A DNA stretch of 64,000 nucleotides from Pithys albifrons albifrons. Taxonomy: Eukaryota > Chordata > Aves > Passeriformes > Thamnophilidae. The notes under the pieces were generated by a model, which made no database searches, was not told the origin of the DNA, and was given only the letters and a program-made list of their open reading frames with translations. The translations under genes were made by a program, and so were the position numbers. Shown piece after piece: positions 25,201-35,668 of the stretch; position 1 is the stretch's first letter, and each line of letters begins with the position of its first letter. The stretch is from positions 29,579,889-29,643,888 of the forward strand of contig NC_092497.1 in assembly GCF_047495875.1 (NCBI RefSeq), read 5' to 3'.

Positions 25201-28134
25201 ATTTATTTATTTACAAAAAAAAAAAAAAGTCAGTGCATCCATAAAGTGGGAGTGGTGGATTTTTGGGCTGCTATTTGAAATGCGTCTGCCATGTGATATG
25301 GCACAGATAATCTTAAGCAGACATGCAGCCCATCTGTAAGAATGATATAGCAGTGTCGTCAGAGATGCAGAACCAAGGAGAACAGGAATGAGGGGAAAAG
25401 CTCCCAAACTTGAGCTCAGTAAATTTACTGACCTTACTCTTCTACACCACTGCTGGCTTCACTTCTCCATCTCACTGCTTGGGTAATGACTTCAGGTACC
25501 CTCTTCCTTAGTGGCCTTTGGGTTGGTCATTCAGTTGGGTCATGTTTTGTTTTGAGTTAAATTTTGGTTTGTATTAAAACTTCACGTTCATAGGTATCAT
25601 TTTTTACTAAATAACAGGCAATTTGGTAAGTGCTTTGTTGCACAGAGTCTGTTAATGTCCAACAGGTGGGACTATAGTTCTCACAACAGCCACACCACAA
25701 ACGCTGCACTTACTAACATCTGCAAAATACAACACTCAGATCTATACCATATGTTAATTATTTATTGACCCTTTAGAAACTATGAATAAATAGAACCTTG
25801 GAAGAGATTCTCAGTCCTCTCAAAATTAGTAGTAATTAATGATTACACCTGCCAAGAGTGCATTTGCCAAGTATAAATATGGCCTTTATGGATGACATTT
25901 TTCATAAGCCAATGTATTACCAAAAGTCGTTTTTTTAAGTAGCAACTTGCATACTGGATTTTATTGTAGTATTTTCTTTGTATACTGAAGCTGAAGTGGT
26001 ATATGCGTGATACTCATATGTGAGATGAAATAATAACGTCTGATTGCTTTCTTGTTGCTTTCAGCAATGTTTGGAAAGATTGCTACTACTAGTAATGTAA
26101 TTTTGAACACAACTTTGCATTTAGTTTTGCACCTAGTAATTCATTGCACACGAACCTTAACCTCATGCAGTGAGTTCAGTTACAAGTAGCTGAATGCATA
26201 TGCTTTCAGTAGCTCTAGATCTGAATTCAGAGGTAGGTCTGTGTGGAGCAGTTGCCTAGGGTGGAAGTTCATCTGAGTGTTAAAACTTGCCTTTCTTGCT
26301 GAGTCTGTTCACAGAACAATTGTGTCTATACCTGGTTTATCCATATTAAATTACCTTTATACATACATAGTTTTACAGTTTCATATATGAAGTTATAGAT
26401 AATTACAGGTAAACACAAATTAATATATAATTCTATGACCCAGAAAATATTTGTTGTGTCTTAGACAGCGCGGACACCACCTTACCAAAACCCTCACAGA
26501 CTGTTGTAGATTTAAAAGACTCCTAAGGAAAAACATGGAATTACTGTGAAGTATGTGGAGAGGGAGGCTATGGTTTTACATGGAGAAGGCTTGGAGAAAT
26601 AGGCTTGGATGTGTTCAGGTATGTCATTATGTTATATTACACTGAACTTTTCTGGGTGAGCCTGCATCAAGAACCACCATCCTGGTGTTGCTGGTGAAGG
26701 CACTGTGCCCAGTGTAGAAGCAGAGAAATCAGAGGCATGCTTGTATTCTTACCCACTGTCGTCACTGGAATGGTGTGGTGAACATCACCCTATGAATTTC
26801 TGTGTTCATTAAATTATATGAATTATTGTAATTATTAATTGCATGAAATGACACTGCTACACCAGACTATGAGACTTCCAGTGCTTACCTGTGTAGCTGG
26901 GTTTTATATAGCTTTGTGTTTGCTCTGCTTAAGATAAAATTGCTTCAAAATCCACCTGTGTGGCAGTTTCCCTTTCTCACTTCAGAATTCCTTACTAGTT
27001 CCCTCAGGAGATTGCTTTTACTTCTTACCAGACTTTTCTTTACTTATCAGTCCATCTTGTCAGCTAACTTCTGCAAAGAGCCAAAATGCCCCTGCAAACA
27101 CCTGAGCATGCGCAGTCTGGAGGTGGAATGCTAATAGGTGAGCATTCGCCATCTGGTCTGACCTGTAGGTACTTCCAGGCTTGTGGAGTTCACCTCTGCA
27201 TGCTGGCCCTGCTCTGCAGGCAAGCCAGTGCTGCCTGGGATTATGTGTGCAGGAAGGAGTGAGGCTGGAGTTCTTTCTCCCAGCTCTGACTGGTGAGGGG
27301 GAAAATGGAAGAACTAGTAGCTGCTCCACTGCCACTGGAGACAGGAAAGCGCAAAGGAAGTCAAAAAGCACCAGATTAAAACAACAACAAAAAACCCCTA
27401 AAGCACTTCCCCCACAGCCATGCACTCTCCTCGTGACTCCCCATGCAGCTCTGGAGCTGGCAGCTGTCTATGTTTTCTTTGCATTGGACTTGCCGTGCAG
27501 CTCAGGCAGCTCTGTCAAACACTTTGAGTGGTTTTGCAATGAGAAAACATGGTCCTGCAGAGCCAGCAGTTATTTCCATACAAGGGTACTGGAAAAGAAT
27601 AGAAGTGATTTGTAGCCCTCACACAAAGCAGGAAACCTCAAAAGGACATATATTCCATACTAAGTAATAGGAAAATTTAAGCTAAAATTAAAAAACAAAA
27701 AGACCCAAAAAACCCAAAAATAAAACATGAAAACTGAGAAGTTTATTGCTTTGAAAAATGTGTGAAAGTCTATCCTTCAACAGCTCCTATCATTTTTTCC
27801 TCTGAAGAAATGCTCCACAGTTAGCAGGCATGGGTCACAGAGCAGGTCATATTCAAATCCTTCTGTTAAGTGCTGCAAACATGTCTTGGTCACTTCTGGC
27901 ATTAATCCAATTGAGAGAATTTCCAAGAAGGAAAGTAACTTTTGTTTTTCAAGTACATGGAGAGCCAACAGTTTTGATACACAATTCATATCTGAGTCTA
28001 TTTAGAAAGCCCTAGTAGACATTTTTGTGCCACTGATTTTCTTAGTTAAAAAAGAAAGTTGTAACCCACAAATTGAAATTCTAGAAAGATTCAGACCTTA
28101 CTCCACCTGGACTAATGCCTAAAGTTCTACTGGC
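19201..28134. other. ADGRV1 intron, middle part, no gene seen
   Basis: AT-rich throughout, with a GC-richer island around 27130-27560 that has open frames on both strands but no recognisable protein, no conserved motif and no obvious splice structure. I treat it as intronic. Confidence 0.45.
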
Positions 28135-28410
28135 CCCAACATAAAGACATGGCACTGTTGGAGCAAGTCCAGAGGAGGCCATAAGGTTGATAAGTGGACT
28201 GGAGCACCTCTCCTGGTGTAGGAAACAGACTGAGATATCTGGGACTGTTCAGCCTAGAGAAGAGAAGGTTATGTGGAGCTCTCATAGCAAACTTCCAGTA
28301 TCTGAAGGGGCTACTGGGAAGCTGGAGAGGGACTCTTTGTCCAGAACTGTACTGAAAAGACCAGGAGTAATGGGTACAAATTGAAAGAGGGGAAATTTAG
28401 GTTAGATATT
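28135..28410 (+). mobile_element. CR1 3' region, left part, split by an LTR element
   Basis: Typical CR1 plus-strand wording: GGAGCAAGTCCAGAGGAGGC, CTGGAGCACCTCTCCT, GTTCAGCCTAGAGAAGAGAA, GGAGAGGGACTCTTTGTCCA, and GAAATTTAGGTTAGATATT. It stops at 28410 in the middle of the conserved phrase and resumes at 38642/38648. The two parts together form one ordinary CR1 tail. Confidence 0.9.
28405..28410. repeat. Target-site duplication GATATT (left copy)
   Basis: GATATT directly precedes the TG of the left LTR (28411) and recurs at 38642-38647 directly after the terminal CA of the right LTR. A 6-bp duplication fits class II (beta/alpha-like, ERVK-type) integrases. Confidence 0.9.
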
Positions 28411-28745
28411 TGTAACCGTGGGAGATGGGTTTTTGGACCTGAGAGACGACTTCACAGAAGTTAACAGCAACAGGCCCCTTTATTCATACGCACACACACT
28501 TATATACATCTTTAAGACTGTAACCTTCCGCAGGGTGATGACACTTTGGCACTGATTATTGGCTAACAATGCTGTTTATATTACAAAGCCCTTCATAACT
28601 GGCTGACCATGCACATCTGCTGAGAAAGTCGGCAGCAGCCATTTCTGATTTCATTAATTAGTTCTTAAGGCTACAGCACTAATTTACATAGGCAGTTCAG
28701 CATATGGCTTGCTTTTTAGGTGAAATACCATATAAAATTCCAACA
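28411..28745 (-). repeat. 3' LTR of the minus-strand element
   Basis: 335 bp, TG...CA ends. On the minus strand a TATA-like TATATAAGT lies at 28506-28498 and a poly(A) signal AATAAA at 28484-28479, close together as in short-R avian LTRs. It differs from the right LTR at about 7 positions over the last 300 bp, but is much more divergent over its first 35 bp. Confidence 0.88.
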
Positions 28746-28765
28746 TATGCCCTCCTTTTTTTTTG
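28746..28765 (-). other. Polypurine tract of the minus-strand element
   Basis: On the minus strand a run of nine A is followed by GGAGGG and CATA, then the LTR TG. This is the expected place and composition for the plus-strand primer of reverse transcription, and it fixes the orientation. Confidence 0.8.
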
Positions 28766-29629
28766 AACTGCCTATGTCTGGTTACTGCTTACAGAATGGC
28801 TTGTCTAATACACTTAAATATCCTAATAGCATAATATTAACACACACAGCAATAATACTAATAAGACTTGCTTAATTAAATTACAAAGCTACTTATTAAT
28901 TCTAAGGAATTAAACTAAGAATTTGCAAGAGAACCATTATCCACACCAGTTGCTAAAACAGATAAAATACTGGCATTATTAATGCTATAAGGCACTGATT
29001 AGCTATTGAACTTAGAATACTACTTAAACATGTTTAAGAGGGTTTCTTACTTGTGATCAGCTAACGCAAAGCTCTTGCTATCTGGTTACATTGACAAAGG
29101 TAAACTAAATGTCTTGAATTGGCAGTAGATTAAAGCTAACTTCATTCATAACAGCAGAGCTACAAACAGCATTTACAGTTCCATTGCTTTTGCAGATGAC
29201 AACTTATGTGACCTAAATTTTTTTTTCCTTAAGATTTATTTAATCATTTACTTAGTTTTCCTCCCTTTTTTTTTTAATTATAAGCACTAGTAACTTAAAT
29301 GCTGCTGTTATGTAATGTAGCAAGCTTAATGTAGGAAGCGTACTAGTTGACAATAAGCTATAAATGTAACTTAATTCTAATGACTTAAACTTGGACTAAA
29401 TGAACATTGCTTAGATAACTTCATTAATACTTTAACTTAACTTTTTTTGCTTGATATTTTAACTTTTTAACAAATTAAAAACACTAACTTTACTTAAAAT
29501 CCTTATTCACTTAACAAATTAAAAATGTTATTTTGTTAGCTTAACAACTTAACTTTCTTAACAAATGAAAAAACATTCCTGCAGGCATTGTCATTGGTGC
29601 ACCAAAAGAAACCTAAAACTTTAACATAA

Positions 29630-30256
29630 TGTCCTAGTTCAGCTGGAGGGACCAGCTAACCCTGTGTGGTGGTGATCAAACCTGTGTATTCCACCCCCTC
29701 TATTCATTCCCCAAGGACAATGGGCCATTAGCAGCAGCTGCCCAGGGAGCCATTATCACTTCACACCCAGCCTGAGGGGGGCGGAGCTGCTAATGGGCCA
29801 TCAACAGCTCAACAACCCCTGGCTCCCAGAGTTAATCACCCATTGTGTGAGTCCCCGCCCAGGGGGAGGGACTGAGTGCTCCCTGAGGGTACATAAGTGG
29901 TGGGTAAGAAGACCTCAGGACCTTCTCGTCGGATCCAGAGCAGCAGCAGGACCTCGACAGGAGGAGATCACCGCTCTCGCCCAGACCACAGCCCTCGCCT
30001 GCACCAACAGGTTTTTCTTTTCCTTTTGCTCTGGACTTGGGGGAGCCACAGGGGTCTCAGCAGAAAGGCAAACAAACCCCCTTGGGTTTGTGCCCCAGGA
30101 CACTGGGTTATACTGCTGGGGTATTGTGAGTTGAAAGCAATTTCCCTTGTGTATCAGTGTTGTTATTGTAATATTATTATTAAATTTTAGCTCTGACTTA
30201 TAATCTCTCTCGTGGTGAGTTCATTTCCCCTGCTGGTTCACCTTCAAACCAGCACA
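29630..30256 (+). repeat. 5' LTR of the young provirus
   Basis: Begins TGTCCTAGTTCAGCTGG and ends in CCAGCACA. It has a TATA-like TACATAA at 29890-29896 and a poly(A) signal ATTAAA at 30179-30184 near the 3' end. Compared base by base with the 3' LTR, only 29961 (G versus C at 36091) and 30126 (G versus A at 36256) differ. Confidence 0.95.
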
Positions 30257-30261
30257 TCTTT

Positions 30262-30279
30262 TGGCGCCCAACGTGGGGC
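30262..30279 (+). other. Primer-binding site, tRNA-Lys (CUU) type
   Basis: TGGCGCCCAACGTGGGGC lies 5 nt after the LTR end and is complementary over 18 nt to the 3' end of vertebrate tRNA-Lys(CUU), also called Lys1,2, including the CCA tail. Confidence 0.9.
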
Positions 30280-30344
30280 ACGAGAGAGAAGTCAGAACTA
30301 CAATTTCATTTTGTGTATTTGGGTACAGAAACTCCCTGACTACC

Positions 30345-32474
30345 ATGTTGCTTGATGTATTCATGTGGATGGTGTATCTGGGCCTGTTCATATTTCGACA
30401 CATGGGGAACCATGTGCCTGTTTTGATGCTCTCTTTAATACCAGGGAGAAGGATCAAAATTGCTTTATTAATATACTATGTTTATGTTGTCATAACATCA
30501 GAAGCAATGAATTTCATTGTGAATGTATATTCAGTCTGGTCTGCCTGTCCTGGTTTGGGTTGCTACCTCTGGGGTCTCATTAAAAATAGCACCCAGACTG
30601 TGGGGAAAACAGGCGGAGATGGTTACTTCCACCTTTTCACCTCTGCTACAACAATCATTGAAAATATTGAGCTTCCTTTTGATGTTAGGGACAGCATAAT
30701 CCTGCTGTTAGTGTTGCTTTGTCTCCTCTGTACTGTATACACCATGTTTAGGGTCAGAACTGGGCTCTCTAAGGAGACTTGCTGGAGGCCTGCCCTGGGA
30801 GCGGATGATGTTGAGTGGCACGGGAAGTGGGAAGATATGGGCCAGTATTTGGAGACCTTCTCTCCTCAAATGATCTGGAAATTCACCCCGGAACAACTGC
30901 AGGACCCTGCCAAAATGCTAAGCTATGTGAAAGGAAGATGCTCTGGTAGTCCCAGAGATGTGCAGCTCACAGCAACCTGCTGGGCCCTGGCCACTACCTA
31001 CCGCACACTGCTTGGTGTGGTACAGCATCATCAGGAGGAGGAGAAAAGGAGCAAACCCACCAGCACCATGTCCACCCAGACCATGACTGAGCCAGAGAGG
31101 AAGAGAGATACATCAACTAGCGCCATGTCCACCCAGACCATGACTGAGCCAGAGAGGAAGAGAGATACATCAACTAGCGCCATGTCCACCCAGACCATGA
31201 CTGAGCCAGAGAGGAAGAGAGATACATCAACTAGCGCCATGTCCACCCAGACCATGACTGAGCCAGAGAGGAAGAGAGATACATCAACTAGCGCCATGTC
31301 CACCCAGACCATGACTGAGCCAGAGAGGAAGAGAGATACATCAACCAGCACCATGTCCACGCAAACCATGGAGGAGCCAGAAGGACAACAGAAACCGATA
31401 GCAGTTGCCCCTGTCCAGAAAAGAAAATCAAAGACCAAATCAGTTCGTATAGTGCATGACGAGGAAGAGTCAGGACCTTCATCTCAAGCAGAAGAAATGG
31501 AGCCAGAAATAATCACCCGGTCCCTATCCCTGGGAGAGCTGCGTGAGCTCCGGAGAGAGTTCACACGACAGGCAAATGAGTCCATCTTGACCTGGCTACT
31601 TCGAATCTGGGATGCTGCAGCCAATGATACAATTCTAGATGGGAGTGAGGCAAGGCAGCTGGGATCCCTGTCTCGAGATGTTGTCATTGATCAGGGCATT
31701 GGAAAGAGACAGGAAACTCTCAGCCTCTGGCGGCGACTGTTGTCAAGCGTGAGGGAGAGATATCTTTGTAAGGAGGACCTCCACGTACAGCAAGGACAGT
31801 GGAACACGATGGAACAAGGTATCCGGTGCTTAAGGGAATTAGCCGTACTGGAGATAATCTTTTCAGAGGATGAGAGATTCCCTAAAAGTCCAGATGGTGT
31901 CCAGTGCACATCCCAGATGTGGTTAAAATTTGCACGACTTGGGCCAGAAATGTATTCTCGCTACCTTGCAACATTGCAGTGGAGAGAGGGAGAAGACAAG
32001 GTGGGTGCACTGGTCAGCAAACTCAGGATTTATGAAGACACTGTCACTGCTCCATTACGAGCCCATGTCTCAGCTGTGGAAACAAAACTGGCTGAACTGG
32101 AAGAGAAGATTAAGGAAGGACTCTTCCATATCTCTCCAGAACAAACAAGAGTCTCCGCCATCAGAAGCAGGCGTCTCCCAGCTAAGGAGAAAGGGTACAC
32201 TCCACGCGGCAATCTGTGGTTTTACCTCCATGAGCATGGAGAAGATATGAGGAAGTGGGATGGGAAACCCACCTCTTCCTTAGCAGCTCGGGTACATGAA
32301 TTGCAAAGAGGCACAACTAACACAGGGAATTCTTCAAGGTTGAAGGCTGCTCCGGTCTCTCGTGGGCAAGGCTCCAGACAGTATAGGAATGATGATGTTA
32401 TGCCCGATCCTCTTGAAGGAACCTCCCGGTCATATTCACAGGGAGAGCGCAGTGAATACCATGACCAGAACTAG
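30345..32474 (+). CDS. gag: Gag polyprotein of the young provirus, full open frame, N-terminal hydrophobic segments
   Basis: The frame is open from the primer site to the UAG at 32472-32474. I take the ATG at 30345 (first in frame) for a 709-residue product. Three hydrophobic stretches occur near residues 1-17, 40-65 and 117-135, unusual for Gag, which is normally soluble or myristoylated. Next are a globular part (for example GQYLETFSPQMIWKF), a 19-residue tandem repeat (residues about 242-340), a capsid-like middle, and a charged helical part (KLAELEEKIKEG) with a basic, Gly/Arg-containing tail. I see no CCHC zinc knuckle. Family placement rests on position between primer site and protease, not on a recognised Gag domain. 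A downstream ATG, for example at MGQYLETF, could be used instead. Particle assembly is inferred from position only. Confidence 0.75.
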   Translation: MLLDVFMWMVYLGLFIFRHMGNHVPVLMLSLIPGRRIKIALLIYYVYVVITSEAMNFIVNVYSVWSACPGLGCYLWGLIKNSTQTVGKTGGDGYFHLFTSATTIIENIELPFDVRDSIILLLVLLCLLCTVYTMFRVRTGLSKETCWRPALGADDVEWHGKWEDMGQYLETFSPQMIWKFTPEQLQDPAKMLSYVKGRCSGSPRDVQLTATCWALATTYRTLLGVVQHHQEEEKRSKPTSTMSTQTMTEPERKRDTSTSAMSTQTMTEPERKRDTSTSAMSTQTMTEPERKRDTSTSAMSTQTMTEPERKRDTSTSAMSTQTMTEPERKRDTSTSTMSTQTMEEPEGQQKPIAVAPVQKRKSKTKSVRIVHDEEESGPSSQAEEMEPEIITRSLSLGELRELRREFTRQANESILTWLLRIWDAAANDTILDGSEARQLGSLSRDVVIDQGIGKRQETLSLWRRLLSSVRERYLCKEDLHVQQGQWNTMEQGIRCLRELAVLEIIFSEDERFPKSPDGVQCTSQMWLKFARLGPEMYSRYLATLQWREGEDKVGALVSKLRIYEDTVTAPLRAHVSAVETKLAELEEKIKEGLFHISPEQTRVSAIRSRRLPAKEKGYTPRGNLWFYLHEHGEDMRKWDGKPTSSLAARVHELQRGTTNTGNSSRLKAAPVSRGQGSRQYRNDDVMPDPLEGTSRSYSQGERSEYHDQN
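31067..31380 (+). repeat. 57-bp tandem repeat inside gag (5 copies plus a divergent sixth)
   Basis: Units begin at 31067, 31124, 31181, 31238 and 31295, with a partial divergent unit from 31352. Each is 57 bp (19 codons), so copy number can change without shifting the frame. The encoded unit contains MSTQTMTEPERKRDTS. Copies 1-5 are nearly identical, which indicates recent expansion. Confidence 0.97.
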
Positions 32475-32499
32475 GGGGGCCCTGCCTCTAGCCAGGCAG
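32472..32499 (+). promoter_or_regulatory. gag stop UAG with downstream hairpin, candidate readthrough signal
   Basis: gag ends at UAG (32472-32474) followed by GGGGGC, and protease continues in exactly the same frame from 32475. Seven nt after the stop a stem CTGCCT (32482-32487) pairs perfectly with AGGCAG (32494-32499) across a 6-nt loop. In-frame UAG, purine-rich 3' context and a structure at 7-8 nt resemble the gammaretroviral stop-codon readthrough arrangement. Function is inferred. Confidence 0.6.
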
Positions 32500-33144
32500 A
32501 GGAGAGGGACAATCGGGTTTATTGGACTGTGTGGATTCGGTGGCCTGGCTCATCAGACCCACAGAAATACAAAGCTTTAGTGGACACTGGTGCACAATGC
32601 ACGTTGATGCCATCAGGATACGTCGGGGCAGAATCCATTTCTATTTCTGGGGTAACAGGGGGATCCCAACAGCTGACTGTACTGGAAGCTGAAGTCAGCT
32701 TGACTGGCAAGGAATGGCATAGACACCCCATTGTGACTGGTCCAGAAGCCCCATGTATCCTTGGCATAGACTACCTAAGGAATGGATATTTCAAAGACCC
32801 AAAGGGACTGCGTTGGGCCTTTGGCATAGCTGCTGTGGAGACAGAGGAAATCAGACAGCTGAGCACCTTGCCTGGCCTCTCAGAGGACCCTTCTGCTGTA
32901 GGACTGCTGAAAGTTGAAGAACAATTGGTACCGCTGGCCACAGCCACAGTGCACCGTCGGCAATACCGCACTGACCGAGACTCTGTGACCCCCATACACA
33001 AGATGATTCGTGAGCTGGAGAGCCAAGGGGTGGTCAGCAAGACTCACTCACCCTTTAATAGCCCCATATGGCCAGTACGAAAGTCCAGTGGAGAGTGGAG
33101 GCTGACGGTGGATTACCGTGGTCTCAATGAGGTCACACCCCCCC
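32475..33144 (+). CDS. pro: Retroviral protease and N-terminal part of reverse transcriptase
   Basis: Continues gag's frame after the UAG. Retropepsin active site D-T-G at 32583-32591 (context LVDTGAQCTLMP), the glycine-rich flap region GVTGGSQ, and the closing motif ILGIDYL near 32760-32780 are all present, so the aspartic protease looks complete. After a linker the RT begins with SPFNSPIWPVRK and the finger motif WRLTVDYRGLNEV. The useful frame ends at the run of seven C at 33138-33144, where the rest of RT is found in another frame. The original frame runs on without homology to a stop at 33360-33362. The product would mature Gag-Pol. Confidence 0.88.
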
Positions 33145-35428
33145 GAGTGCCGCTGTGCCGGACATGCTGGAGCTTCAGTATGAGCTGGAGTCCAAGGCAG
33201 CCAAGTGGTATGCCACCATCGACATTGCCAATGCCTTTTTCTCCATTCCGTTGGCAGCAGAGTGCAGGCCGCAGTTCGCTTTCACCTGGAAGGGGGTGCA
33301 GTACACCTGGAATCAACTGCCCCAGGGGTGGAAACACAGTCCCACCATTTGCCATGGACTGATCCAGACTGCACTGGAAAAGGGTGAGGCTCCAGAACAT
33401 CTACAGTACATCGATGACATCATTGTATGGGGGAACACAGCAGGGGAGGTTTATGAGAAAGGAAAGAAGATAATCCAGATTCTCCTAAGAGCTGGTTTTG
33501 CCATTAAACGAAGTAAGGTCAAGGGACCTGCTCAGGAAATTCAGTTCCTAGGAGTGAAGTGGCAAGACGGGCGTCGTCAGATTCCAACAGAGGTGATCAA
33601 CAAAATAGCAGCTATGTCCCCACCGACCAGCAAGAAGGAAACTCAGGCTTTCCTAGGCGCTGTGGGCTTTTGGAGGATGCATATCCCTGAGTACAGTCAG
33701 ATTGTAAGCCCTCTCTACCTTGTGACACGGAAGAAAAATGATTTCCAGTGGGGCCCTGAACAACAACAAGCCTTTGAGCAGATTAAACAGGAGATTACCC
33801 ATGCAGTAGCCCTTGGGCCAGTCAGGACAGGACAGGATGTGAAGAATGTGCTCTACACTGCAGCCGGGGAGAATGGCCCATCCTGGAGCCTCTGGCAGAA
33901 AGTACCTGGGGAGACTCGAGGACGACCGCTGGGATTCTGGAGCCGGGGATACAAAGGATCTGAGGCCAGCTACACCCCAACTGAGAAAGAGATCCTGGCA
34001 GCGTATGAAGGAGTTCGAGCTGCCTCAGAAGTGATTGGCACTGAGGCACAGCTCATCCTGGCACCCCGACTACCAGTGTTGGGCTGGATGTTCAAAGGAA
34101 AAGCTCCTTCTACCCATCACACCACTGATGCCACATGGAGTAAGTGGATCGCTCTGATCACACAGCGAACCCGGATAGGGAATCCTAATCGCCCTGGGAT
34201 TTTGGAAATCATCACCAACTGGCCGGAAGGTGAGAGTTTCGGATTGTCCTCTGAAGAAGAAGAGGAGCAGGTGACACGAGCTGAGGAGGCCCCACCATAT
34301 AACCAGCTACCAGAAGAGGAGAAGCGATATGCTCTCTTCACAGATGGCTCCTGCCGCATTGTAGGGACAAGCCGGAAATGGAAAGCAGCTGTATGGAGTC
34401 CTACACGTCGAGTTGCAGAAGCGACTGAAGGACAAGGTGGATCAAGTCAGGTCGCAGAGCTGAAAGCTGTTCAGCTGGCTTTGGATATCGCCGAACGAGA
34501 GAAGTGGCCAAGACTCTACCTTTACACTGACTCGTGGATGGTGGCCAATGCTCTGTGGGGATGGCTGGAGCGCTGGAGAAAGGCCGGCTGGCAGTGCAAA
34601 GGGAAACCCATCTGGGCGGCTGAGATGTGGCAGGACATCGCTGCCCGGGTAGAGAAGCTGAGTGTGAAGGTCCGTCACGTAGATGCTCATGTACCCAAGA
34701 GCCGGGCTAATGAGGAGCATCGTAACAACAAGCAGGTGGATCGAGCTGCCAGGATTGAAGTCTCTCAGGTGGATCTGGATTGGCAGCATAAAGGTGAATT
34801 GTTTCTAGCCCGATGGGCCCATGATGCTTCTGGTCATCAAGGCAGAGATGCAACATACAGATGGGCTCGTGACCGAGGGGTGGATCTAACCATGGACAGT
34901 GTCTCACAGGTTATCCATGACTGTGACACATGTGCTGCCATCAAGCAGGCCAAGCGGGTGAAGCCTCTATGGTATGGTGGACGGTGGTCGAAATACAGGT
35001 ATGGGGAAGCCTGGCAAGTTGACTACATCACACTTCCCCAAACACGCCAAGGCAAGCGCTACGTGCTGACCATGGTAGAGGCAACCACTGGATGGCTGGA
35101 GACATACCCCGTATCTCACGCCACTGCCCGGAATACCATCCTGGGCCTTGAGAAACAAGTCCTGTGGAGACACGGCACACCAGAAAGAATAGAGTCTGAC
35201 AACGGCACCCACTTCAAGAACAGCCTCATAGACACCTGGGCCAGAGAGCACGGCATTGAGTGGGTGTATCATATCCCCTACCATGCTCCAGCTGCCGGGA
35301 AAGTTGAGCGATGTAATGGACTGCTGAAAACAACCTTGAAGGCGTTGGGTGGGGGAACTTTCAAACACTGGGAGCTGCATTTGGCAAAGGCCACCTGGTT
35401 GGTCAACACCCGGGGCTCCATCAATTGA
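33143..35428 (+). pseudogene. pol: pol: RT palm, RNase H and integrase core, frame-broken at its start and stopped at its end
   Basis: From the C run the frame carries the RT palm (DIANAFFSIPL; LPQGWKHSPT), the catalytic box YIDD at 33407-33418, and FLGVKW. RNase H follows with catalytic Asp at 34343 (FTDGS), Glu in QVAELKAV, Asp in YTDSWMV and a final Asp in NKQVDRAA. Integrase has the H-x4-H...C-x2-C finger from 34820 and a catalytic triad of D (codon 35021), D (35198) and E (35306) with exactly 35 residues between the last two. All visible catalytic residues are present. The frame is out of register with protease because of the C run, and ends at a TGA (35426-35428) inside integrase. Homology resumes in frame after it. 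Confidence 0.92.
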
Positions 35429-35668
35429 GCTGGCCCTGCCCAATCAGAACTCTTGAATACTGTAGATAGAGATAAAGTCCCTGTGGTCCATATGAGAGGT
35501 ATGTTAGGAAAGACTGTTTGGGTTAGTCCCACCTCAAACAAAGGCAAACCCACCCGAGGGATTGTCTTTGCTCAAGGACCTGGTTGCACTTGGTGGGTAA
35601 TGCAAAAAGATGGAGAAACACGTTGTGTACCACAAGGGGACCTAATTTTGAGCGAGAAGAGTTTGTAA
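35429..35668 (+). pseudogene. Integrase C-terminal domain after the premature stop
   Basis: Same frame as the pol segment, immediately after the TGA. It reads through a linker into a small beta-rich domain (motifs GKTVWVSP, GIVFAQGPG, CTWWVMQKDGE), consistent with the SH3-like DNA-binding C-terminal domain of integrase, and ends at 35666-35668. The lack of further stops and continuing similarity indicate one original frame cut by a single nonsense change. Confidence 0.75.

Noticed and set aside
27060..27667. Overlapping frames on both strands in a GC-richer island
   Set aside because: No domain, no splice structure, and frames open on both strands as expected from composition.
29793..30190. 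Open frames in the 5' LTR, repeated identically at 35923-36320
   Set aside because: They are duplicated because the LTRs are duplicated; no known LTR-coded protein matches and the regions hold the promoter and poly(A) signal.
31031..31438. Minus-strand open frame with five repeats of a hydrophobic unit
   Set aside because: It is the antisense shadow of the 57-bp repeat in gag; the repetition comes from the DNA repeat, and no start context or homology supports a gene.
33138..33144. Programmed -1 ribosomal frameshift at the C run
   Set aside because: Retroviral frameshifts lie at gag/pro or pro/pol borders, not inside the RT finger-palm region; a homopolymer length change explains it better.
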